Source of the DNA: Sorangium cellulosum
GTDB lineage: Bacteria > Myxococcota_A > Polyangia > Polyangiales > Polyangiaceae
Length of the DNA: 40,123 nt
Reading direction: 5' to 3'
NCBI GenBank assembly: GCA_020720045.1
Contig: DYPH01000045.1
Coordinates: 1-40,123 of the forward strand
Under the pieces are notes generated by a model that saw only the letters and a list, made by a program, of their open reading frames with translations, made no database searches and was not told the origin of the DNA. A program made the position numbers and the translations under genes. Position 1 is the first letter of the stretch; the number at the start of each line of letters is the position of its first letter. This document shows positions 17,102 through 24,275 of this stretch, piece after piece.

Positions 17102-17850
17102 ATCTGACAAATTTCTTTAGCCATTTCCCGCGCCGATCACTCCCTACTCTTGCGCTCCTCGTCGCCGGGCTTTCGGCATGCGGGGGGACGAAGGAAAACG
17201 TCTGGAATAAAGGGGATGTGCCGATCGGTACCGTGAAGAAGATGGAGCAACCCGACGGCGGCGTCGCCACCGAAGCGGGCGATTCCGCCGATCCGTGCCG
17301 AGTCCAGGAGGCCTCCGCGACCGAGGTCGAAGCGATCCTGGCCAAGCCGGCGTGCGCCACCGACGCCCCCCTCGACGTCGGCCTCGGTGGGCGCCTCGCC
17401 GTCAACGTCTCGCCGACCGTCACGAGCATTGTTCCCGGCGGCCACGTCGACTTCGCCATCACGCTTGAGAACCTCACGAAGGGGGAACTTCCCCTGTATT
17501 TTCGACTAAATCCGGGACTCGAGACGACGGTCAACGCCTTTGACAAGAGCGGAAAACAGGCCGACAAACCGACGGGAACTCCGCCCCACCGCGCACCGCC
17601 GCCGGTCCGCACCGCGCGCGTGATCCTCCGTCCCGGCGCGAAGATCCACCTCGCCGCCGGCTGGGACGCCGTCGCCCGGAAGTGGGGGAACGACGCCGGG
17701 ATCGATCGGGCGATGGCTGGGGCCGACCTCAAGAAGGGGAAGTACACGCTGCGCGTTTTTCTCCCGTTGATTGGCGTCGTCGAGGGGGAAAATCGCGAGG
17801 TGACAACGGCGAAAATCCCGATGACCGTTGAGCCGGTTGAGAGCCCGTGA
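17098..17850 (+). CDS. Predicted lipoprotein with a beta-sandwich-like mature domain
   Basis: This is a 250-residue protein. It has a signal peptide with a basic start and the lipobox GLSAC, which puts the lipidated cysteine at residue 28. The mature region has a short disordered tether (to about residue 85) and then strands such as LAVNVSPTVTSIVPGGHVDFAI, ARVILRPGAKIHLAAGW and KYTLRVFLPLIG. This pattern resembles an immunoglobulin-like or intracellular proteinase-inhibitor-like sandwich, but I cannot name the family. ATG 17098 overlaps the stop of the preceding lipoprotein gene. Fmt follows after 59 bases that include an A-rich stretch, so it may have its own promoter. Confidence 0.7.
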   Translation: MNLTNFFSHFPRRSLPTLALLVAGLSACGGTKENVWNKGDVPIGTVKKMEQPDGGVATEAGDSADPCRVQEASATEVEAILAKPACATDAPLDVGLGGRLAVNVSPTVTSIVPGGHVDFAITLENLTKGELPLYFRLNPGLETTVNAFDKSGKQADKPTGTPPHRAPPPVRTARVILRPGAKIHLAAGWDAVARKWGNDAGIDRAMAGADLKKGKYTLRVFLPLIGVVEGENREVTTAKIPMTVEPVESP

Positions 17851-17909
17851 CCGCACCTTTTTCTGTTTGAAATTTCACGTTCTGAGCCCAAAAAAACGAG
17901 AACAGATCG

Positions 17910-18854
17910 ATGCGTGCGCTCTTCTTTGGAACTCCCGAATTTGCGGTCCCGTGCCTGCGAGCGCTCGCCGATATCGCCGACGTCCAGGCGGTCGTTTGCC
18001 AGCCGGATAAGCCGGTCGGACGCGGCCTCGCGCTCGCAGCTCCGCCGACGAAGGTCGTCGCCGAAGAACTCGGCATTCCCGTCCATCAGCCAACGAAGCT
18101 GCGGACCGGCGAATTTGCCGAGTGGGTGCGCGCGGCGAACGTCGATGTGGCGCTCGTCGTCGCCTACGGCCGGATTCTTCCCCAGGACGTCCTCGATGGC
18201 CCGCGTCTAGGCTGTGTGAACGTCCACGCGAGCCTTCTTCCGAAGTACCGCGGGGCGGCACCAATCACCTGGGCGGTCGTGAACGGCGAGCGCGAATCTG
18301 GCGTAACGCTTATGAAAATGGATATCGGAATGGACACCGGTGATGCGCTTGAGCGTTTTGCCGTGCCGATCCTCCCCGACGACACCGCGGGCGACCTCTC
18401 GCGGCGCCTGTCCGATCTCGGGGCGCTTGCCGTCCGGCGGGGACTCCCCAAGTACGTCGCTGGGGGCTACACCCCTGAGCAACAAAACCATTCCGAAGCG
18501 ACGATGGCGCGGCTTCTGGAAAAGAATGACGGGCGGATTGTGTGGTCTGCCTCGGCCGCTGCCGTTCACAATCACGTACGCGGCATGAGCCCCTGGCCGG
18601 GTGCATTTACAAAACTCGCAAGTGAGACCGGGAAGACGGTGAAGATCCACCGGACCGCTTGCGTGCCGGCGACGAGCGGCGCCGCGTCAGGAGTCCCGGG
18701 GACCGTCGAACGCGCTGATAAACATGGCGTTTTTGTCTGTACCGGGAATGGCCTTGTCGAACTCATCGACGTTCAGCTTGAAGGGAAGAAACCGATGGCT
18801 GCCCGTGACTGGGCCGCCGGGCGCGGAATCGCCGCCGGACAGATCCTCATTTGA
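17910..18854 (+). CDS. fmt: Methionyl-tRNA formyltransferase
   Basis: Fmt formylates initiator Met-tRNA using 10-formyltetrahydrofolate, needed for bacterial translation initiation. The 314-residue protein has the N-terminal Rossmann start RALFFGTPEFAVP and the catalytic triad Asn104, His106 (NVHASLLPKYRGAAPI) and Asp142 (MDTGD). Its C-terminal OB-fold tRNA-binding domain runs from about 205, including WPGAFT and the ending GRGIAAGQ. Peptide deformylase, its common neighbour, is not in the window. The 3' end overlaps the lhr start by four bases (TTGA), an unusual TTG-based coupling. Confidence 0.97.
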   Translation: MRALFFGTPEFAVPCLRALADIADVQAVVCQPDKPVGRGLALAAPPTKVVAEELGIPVHQPTKLRTGEFAEWVRAANVDVALVVAYGRILPQDVLDGPRLGCVNVHASLLPKYRGAAPITWAVVNGERESGVTLMKMDIGMDTGDALERFAVPILPDDTAGDLSRRLSDLGALAVRRGLPKYVAGGYTPEQQNHSEATMARLLEKNDGRIVWSASAAAVHNHVRGMSPWPGAFTKLASETGKTVKIHRTACVPATSGAASGVPGTVERADKHGVFVCTGNGLVELIDVQLEGKKPMAARDWAAGRGIAAGQILI

Positions 18855-21800
18855 GTGCAAAGAAGCCGGGACCTCTTTCGCGCTTTCATGAGGCGTCGCG
18901 TGCGTGGTTTGAAAACGCGCTCGGGGCGCCGACGAAGGCGCAGGCTGGCGCGTGGGAGGCGGCGTTTGCGGACGGGGGTCGACGGTCGTTTCTCTTGGCA
19001 GCGCCGACCGGCTCCGGCAAGACGCTCGCCGCGTTCTTCGCGGCCCTCGACCGCCTTTCGTTTCCGGCCACCGACGAGGGCGGAGCGCGCCGAGGGACGC
19101 GTGTACTCTACATATCTCCCCTGAAGGCGCTTGCTGCCGACGTCGATAAGAACCTCGTCGCCCCCCTCCGCGGCATCGGCATCGAAGCGGCTCGACTCGG
19201 CCTTCCGGCTGCCCCCGTCGACGTCTTCGTGCGGACCGGCGATACGAGCGCCGCCGAGCGTGCGCGGCGGCGGCGGGTTCCGCCGGACATCCTGATCACG
19301 ACGCCAGAAAGCTTGTATCTTACACTTACGTCCGGCGCGCGGGAGACGCTTCGCGACGTGGAAACGGTGATCGTCGACGAGATCCACAGCCTCGTCGTGA
19401 GCAAGCGTGGCGCCCACCTCTTCCTCACCCTCGAGCGCCTCGAAGAAGAGAGGCGCTTGAGTGAATGGGCACTGGCCGGCGGCTGGCAGCCTCTGCAGCG
19501 CATCGGCCTCTCGGCGACGCAAAAACCGCTAGAAGAGGTCGCTCGCCTTCTCGGCGGCTTCGACGACAACGGGCAACAACGACCGGTCACGATCGTCGAC
19601 GCTGGCGAGCGAAAACCCCTCGATCTCGCAGTGGAAATGCCCGATCCGTCGCTCACAGAGGGCGACAGCGGCGGCTTCGACGGCGCCCACTTCTCCGCCG
19701 AGGAGGGGACTCGGCGCGCGCGACCGGAAAGCCCCCTTCATCGAACGATCGTCGACCGGATCGCCGGCCAGCGCTCGACGATGGTCTTCGTCAACAGTCG
19801 TCGGCAAGCGGAGCGTCTCGCCGCCGCGATCAACGAGATCGCCGAAGAGGAAATCGCGCTTGCCCACCATGGAAGCGTCGCCCACGAGACCCGAAAAATC
19901 ACGGAAGATCGTTTAAAAAAGGGGAACCTTCCGGCCATCGTCGCGACGTCATCGCTGGAACTTGGCATTGATATTGGAGCCGTCGATCAGGTGATTCAGG
20001 TCGAAGAGCCGCCCAGTGTGGCGGCCGGCCTCCAGCGGATCGGGCGCGCCAAGCATCAGGTGGGGGGCATCCCGCGCGGGGTGCTGTGCCCGAAGCATCG
20101 CGCCGATCTCGTCGCCTGCGCGGCCGTGACGCGCGCGATGGTTGAGGGGGCGGTCGAGGAGACCTACTACCCGAGAAATCCTCTCGATATCGTCGCCCAG
20201 CAGGTGGTCGCGATCGTCGCTGTCGGCGCGTCGGTGGCAGGCCTTCCGCGGGCCGAGCTCCTCCGCGTCGTTCGCCGAGCCGCACCATTTGCGACCCTCG
20301 ACGAAGAGCTCTTCGACGGCGTCCTCGACATGCTCGCCGGCCGCTATCCCAGCGACGATTTTGCCGATCTCAAACCGAAGATTCGCTGGGATAGAAACGA
20401 GGATCGCCTCCATGCACGCGTCGGAGCGCTCCGCCTTGCCGTGATTAACGGTGGGACGATTCCCGATCGCGGCCTGTTTGGCGTCTTCCTCCGCACAGGC
20501 CCCGGAGGGGACGAAAAGACTTCACGTCGCGTCGGTGAACTCGACGAAGAAATGGTCTTTGAACTCCGCGTGGGAGAGGCGTTCCTTCTTGGGGCGACGA
20601 GCTGGATCGCCGACGAGATCACCCACGACCGCGTCTTCGTGCTCCCCGCCCACGGAAAACCAGGAAAAATGCCATTTTGGCGCGGGGACCGTCCCGGGCG
20701 CCCGGTCGCGTTTGGCCGGCGCATGGGGGCGCTCGTTGGGGCCATCGCCAAAGACCCCTCCCGCGCATTCTTGACCCTCACGCGCGAGCATTTTCTCACC
20801 GAGGAAGCGGCGCTGCAGCTCGTCGAGTACGTCGAAGAACAAAAGGCCCATTCGACCCACGTACCGACGGAGAAGCTCCTCGTTCTTGAGCGCTACCTCG
20901 ACGAGTTGGGCGACCATCGGATCTGCCTCCATTCGCCGTTTGGCTCCCGGGTGCACGCCCCCTGGGCGACGGCGATCCTCGCCCAGCTCCGCGAGCGCCA
21001 CCCGGGGGACGTCGAGGCGGTCCATTCCGAGGACGGGATCGTTTTTCGTGTACCTTACACAGAAGGTCCCCTCGACCCGACGCTCTTCTTCCCCGACCCG
21101 GACGAAATCGAAGCGTTGGTGACGGAGGAATTGGGCGGGACGAGCCTTTTTGCCTCCCGGTTCCGCGAGAACGCGGGCCGAAGTTTGCTGCTCCCGAAGC
21201 GGATGCCCGGGCGACGCACCCCGCTGTGGGCCCAGCGGAAACGGAGCGCCGATCTCCTCGCGGTGGCGAGCCAGTACCCGACGTTCCCGATCGTCCTTGA
21301 GACGTACCGGGAGGTGCTTCGGGATGTCTACGACGTGCCCGGCTTAATCGATCTTCTTTCCCAGGTTCAACGGCGAAAGATCCGCGTGGTGGTCACCGAG
21401 CCGCGTACGCCTTCCCCCTTCGCGACAAGTCTCGTCTTCTCCTTCATTGGCAATTTCCTCTACGACGGCGACAGTCCGCTGGCGGAACGGCGCGCGCGAG
21501 CCCTTCTCCTCGACCACGGCCAGCTCGCGAAGCTCCTTGGTGAGGCGGAGCTGCGGAAACTGCTCGATCCCGAGGCGATCGTCGCCGTGGAAGACCGCCT
21601 CCAGCGGCGCGCCTACCCGCCCCAGCACCCCGATGCCCTCCACGACCAGCTCCTCGCCCTCGGGGATCGCTCGGAGGCCGAACTCGGCGCCGGTTGGCCG
21701 CTCGCCGAGCTGCTTCAGGCGCGCGGTTCGGCGCTCCTTGTCCGCATCGCCGGCGAGCTTCGCGCGATCGCGACGGAAGACGCGGCCCGCTACCGCGATG

Positions 21801-22867
21801 CGCTCGGGACCGTCCTCCCCCCGGGCGTGCCAGCGATTTTTCTTAAGGGAATTTCGGTGGATACCCAGGAGGCGTGGAACCCGCTCGCCCAGCTGATTGG
21901 CCGCTATGCGCGGACCCACGGCCCTTTTCGCAGCGAGCGGATTGCGGAGCGCTTCGGCCTACCGGTCGGCGTCGTCGTGCCGGCGCTCGACGCGCTCGTC
22001 GCGCGCGGTCGCCTGGAAAAAGGGGCCTTTCTGGCAGACGCCCCTGCCGGCGATCGCCCGACCGTCGAATACTGCGACAAGGACGTCCTTCGGCAGATCA
22101 AACAGGGATCGCTGGCCCGGGCGCGGGCCGCCGTCGAGCCGGTGCCGGCAATTGCCTATGGGAAATTCCTAATTGAATGGCAGGGCCTTCGCGCGAAGCA
22201 CGTCGGGGAAGCGGCATTGTTTCGTGCCATTGAGCAGCTTCAGGGGGTCGCGGCGCCGCTTTCGCTATTTGAAGACGAGCTCCTGCGCGCGTCGCCGACT
22301 ATCAACCGCGGATGCTCGATGGCCTCTGCGCCGCCGGCGCCGTGGTGTGGCGGGGGACTTCGCAGGGAAACATCGCCTTCTACACATCGGAAAACACAGA
22401 CCTTTTTCCCACTCAAAGTCCAGAAGTCCGGACGGCACTCGGCGCCCCTGCGCAGAAACTCCTCGCGCTTCTCGAAGAGCGCGGAGCGCTTTTCTTTGCG
22501 GATATTCAAAAGCGGATCGGTGGCTTCCCGGCAGAACTCGCCGACGCGCTGTGGGAGCTCGTATGGGCGGGTTTTCTTACGAACGATACGGTCGATCCGC
22601 TCCGCGCCCTCGACGGCGCGCGCGGCACCGGTGCGTCGCGGCGCGACGTGCGCGGGCCAACTTGGCTGCGCCCGTCGGCGCGAAGTGGGGAGGCCCGACC
22701 CGATCTCCGGGGTCGCTGGTCGACGACGACGCCACCGGAAGCGACCGACACCGCGCGCCTCGTCGCTCGCGTACGCATGCTCCTCGACCGCTACGGGGTC
22801 CTCCTTCGGGAGACGGCGACCCACGAAGAGATTCCAGGAGGATTTTCAGCAATTTACGAGGTCCTGA
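18851..22867 (+). CDS. lhr: Lhr-type large ATP-dependent helicase, N-terminal portion (gene frameshifted)
   Basis: This is a superfamily 2 helicase of the Lhr (large helicase-related) group, linked to DNA repair and 3'-5' unwinding. Walker A APTGSGKT lies at 51-58, DEIH at 176-179, SAT at 221-223 and motif VI QRIGRA at 395-400, followed by the winged-helix and Lhr core domains. The sequence is authentic up to about residue 1144. After that the frame reads nonsense rich in Arg and Ser until 22867, while the true continuation sits in another frame to 23523. One extra base near 22283 would give a single 1,557-residue protein, close to E. coli Lhr (1,538). The start is TTG at 18851 overlapping the fmt stop, supported by the family-like N-terminus. 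Gene order fmt-lhr suggests an operon. Confidence 0.9.
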   Translation: MSAKKPGPLSRFHEASRAWFENALGAPTKAQAGAWEAAFADGGRRSFLLAAPTGSGKTLAAFFAALDRLSFPATDEGGARRGTRVLYISPLKALAADVDKNLVAPLRGIGIEAARLGLPAAPVDVFVRTGDTSAAERARRRRVPPDILITTPESLYLTLTSGARETLRDVETVIVDEIHSLVVSKRGAHLFLTLERLEEERRLSEWALAGGWQPLQRIGLSATQKPLEEVARLLGGFDDNGQQRPVTIVDAGERKPLDLAVEMPDPSLTEGDSGGFDGAHFSAEEGTRRARPESPLHRTIVDRIAGQRSTMVFVNSRRQAERLAAAINEIAEEEIALAHHGSVAHETRKITEDRLKKGNLPAIVATSSLELGIDIGAVDQVIQVEEPPSVAAGLQRIGRAKHQVGGIPRGVLCPKHRADLVACAAVTRAMVEGAVEETYYPRNPLDIVAQQVVAIVAVGASVAGLPRAELLRVVRRAAPFATLDEELFDGVLDMLAGRYPSDDFADLKPKIRWDRNEDRLHARVGALRLAVINGGTIPDRGLFGVFLRTGPGGDEKTSRRVGELDEEMVFELRVGEAFLLGATSWIADEITHDRVFVLPAHGKPGKMPFWRGDRPGRPVAFGRRMGALVGAIAKDPSRAFLTLTREHFLTEEAALQLVEYVEEQKAHSTHVPTEKLLVLERYLDELGDHRICLHSPFGSRVHAPWATAILAQLRERHPGDVEAVHSEDGIVFRVPYTEGPLDPTLFFPDPDEIEALVTEELGGTSLFASRFRENAGRSLLLPKRMPGRRTPLWAQRKRSADLLAVASQYPTFPIVLETYREVLRDVYDVPGLIDLLSQVQRRKIRVVVTEPRTPSPFATSLVFSFIGNFLYDGDSPLAERRARALLLDHGQLAKLLGEAELRKLLDPEAIVAVEDRLQRRAYPPQHPDALHDQLLALGDRSEAELGAGWPLAELLQARGSALLVRIAGELRAIATEDAARYRDALGTVLPPGVPAIFLKGISVDTQEAWNPLAQLIGRYARTHGPFRSERIAERFGLPVGVVVPALDALVARGRLEKGAFLADAPAGDRPTVEYCDKDVLRQIKQGSLARARAAVEPVPAIAYGKFLIEWQGLRAKHVGEAALFRAIEQLQGVAAPLSLFEDELLRASPTINRGCSMASAPPAPWCGGGLRRETSPSTHRKTQTFFPLKVQKSGRHSAPLRRNSSRFSKSAERFSLRIFKSGSVASRQNSPTRCGSSYGRVFLRTIRSIRSAPSTARAAPVRRGATCAGQLGCARRREVGRPDPISGVAGRRRRHRKRPTPRASSLAYACSSTATGSSFGRRRPTKRFQEDFQQFTRS
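22280..22291 (+). other. Frameshift site within lhr
   Basis: The bases CTCCTGCGCGCG read Leu-Leu-Arg-Ala in the upstream frame. The conserved Lhr phrase Pro-Ala-Arg-Val-Ala-Asp-Tyr is present from 22282 in the other frame. Adding one C (CTCCCTG) would join Glu-Leu to Pro-Ala-Arg-Val exactly. A one-base deletion in a C run, or a sequencing or assembly error, is the simplest reading. Confidence 0.85.
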
Positions 22868-23523
22868 AGCAACTCGAAGACGGAGGCAAGCTGCGACGAG
22901 GCCACTTCGTTGCCGGGCGCGGTGCCACCCAATTCGCCCTCCCCGGCGCTGAGGAACTCCTAAGGAGCTTCGACGGCGAACGACCGAATTCCACAACGCA
23001 ATCCGGCCCGGACGGTCCGAGGTGGATCGCTGCCCAGGACCCAGCGTGCGCCTGGGGGGCGGCGTTGCCGTGGCCGCGTGCTGCGGGGACCGTCGAAGTC
23101 CCCGCGGACGGTCGTTCTGGGGCGCGACGGCCGGCACGAAGCGGCGGCGCCCATGTCCTGCTTGAGGACGGGGAGCCGATCGCCTGGTGCTCCCGGGATT
23201 GCGTGCATGTGATCCTCTTTGTCCCCGAAGGTGGGGACGATATCCCCCGGCGAGGTGCGAAGTTCGTGGCGGCCGCCATCTCGGCGCTCGCAGAACAGGA
23301 TGGCCGACCGCGCACGATCGAGACACTCAATGCCCTTCCCGCCCGCGAAAGCCCTCTCGCGCCGCTCTTTGAGGAGGCCGGTTTCCATCGCCAGTCAAAT
23401 GGCCTTCAGGCCCGACGGCGGGAGCAACGCGCGACCGGTCACCGCTGGTTTCCGCCGGCTGCGGAGGAACTACCCCCGGCGAATTTTCCAGATATTCTCT
23501 TTGACGATGAAGCAGACGAGTAG
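22312..23523 (+). CDS. lhr: Lhr helicase, C-terminal portion separated by the frameshift
   Basis: This reading frame holds the C-terminal roughly 400 residues of the Lhr helicase. From the ATG it reads MLDGLCAAGAVVWRG, the segment that follows PARVADYQPR in Lhr proteins, and continues through winged-helix-like blocks to an acidic end (ILFDDEADE). Homologous sequence already starts at 22282, before this ATG, so the ATG is only the first possible independent start and not the natural beginning. No ribosome binding site is evident. If the shift is genuine, this part would probably not be made, and the helicase core alone, resembling short Lhr-Core proteins, would remain. The HExxH gene follows nine bases after the stop. 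Confidence 0.85.
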   Translation: MLDGLCAAGAVVWRGTSQGNIAFYTSENTDLFPTQSPEVRTALGAPAQKLLALLEERGALFFADIQKRIGGFPAELADALWELVWAGFLTNDTVDPLRALDGARGTGASRRDVRGPTWLRPSARSGEARPDLRGRWSTTTPPEATDTARLVARVRMLLDRYGVLLRETATHEEIPGGFSAIYEVLKQLEDGGKLRRGHFVAGRGATQFALPGAEELLRSFDGERPNSTTQSGPDGPRWIAAQDPACAWGAALPWPRAAGTVEVPADGRSGARRPARSGGAHVLLEDGEPIAWCSRDCVHVILFVPEGGDDIPRRGAKFVAAAISALAEQDGRPRTIETLNALPARESPLAPLFEEAGFHRQSNGLQARRREQRATGHRWFPPAAEELPPANFPDILFDDEADE

Positions 23524-23532
23524 GAGATCGGC

Positions 23533-24102
23533 ATGACCGTATCGCAGCGACACGTTGCATTCTTGGCAGAGATGCAGAGAGAATTCCCTACGTTTTCTAT
23601 CGAGAGGAAGCGCGACGACCGCATTCAGGTGCTGATCGATCGCCTCCTCAAAGTGGCGACGCTCGGCGGTCAAAGGAGCTACCTGACCCAGTATCACACG
23701 GTACTTTTTGGAAAACTTTGGGTTCCGGATAGTTGGGATCGCATGAGTGATGTCGACCGGTATATCTTATTGAGGCACGAGGTTGTCCATCTCCGACAAG
23801 GCCGGAGGCTCGGGTTTGTACCGATGGCTTTTCTCTATTTGTTCTGGTGCTTCCCGCTCGGGCTCGCCTATGGCCGTGCGCGCATCGAGTGGGAGGCCTA
23901 CGAGGAGACAATTCGTGCAACGGATGACGTCCTCGGTCGAGACGCCGCACTTGCGCTGCGGTCGTGGCTGGTGGCGCGTTTCGTGGGCCCCGATTACGGC
24001 TGGATGTGGCCATTCCCGCGGACAATCGAGCGGTGGTTTGACGCCGTCGTCGCGACCCTCCCGCCGTCCCCCGCGGCGCGGTCGCGAACGGACGTTTCCT
24101 GA
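23533..24102 (+). CDS. Putative membrane-associated HExxH metalloprotein
   Basis: This is a 189-residue protein of no family that I can name. It carries HEVVH at residues 82-86, in LLRHEVVHLRQ, the zinc-binding and catalytic pattern of many metallopeptidases. Acidic residues at 119 and 121 (ARIEWEAYEET), some 33-35 positions later, are placed to supply the third ligand as in gluzincins. A hydrophobic stretch lies between them (about 93-112, GFVPMAFLYLFWCFPLGLAY), suggesting membrane contact. GGAG eight bases before the ATG supports the start. It begins nine bases after the lhr frame and is probably in the same transcript. Peptidase activity is inferred from motif only. Confidence 0.65.
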   Translation: MTVSQRHVAFLAEMQREFPTFSIERKRDDRIQVLIDRLLKVATLGGQRSYLTQYHTVLFGKLWVPDSWDRMSDVDRYILLRHEVVHLRQGRRLGFVPMAFLYLFWCFPLGLAYGRARIEWEAYEETIRATDDVLGRDAALALRSWLVARFVGPDYGWMWPFPRTIERWFDAVVATLPPSPAARSRTDVS

Positions 24103-24275
24103 AGTCGGCCCGCCGTGAGGAAAATGCGGCGCGCGCGCCGTCGGGCTAGCGCTTGTTGCCCGCTGTGGGTAACACTCGCGGCCCCCAAGAGGCGGGGCGC
24201 CCAATGCCGGGGCCGCCGACTCTTGCTGCCGCGTTATTCTAGCGACCCCCGTCCCCCCGTCTGCGGAGCGAACGC

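Noticed and set aside
24127-24140. 14-bp GC palindrome (CGGCGCGCGCGCCG) upstream of the Hsp70 gene
   Set aside because: Such palindromes are common by chance at this G+C, and no T-run or second copy supports a terminator or a binding site.
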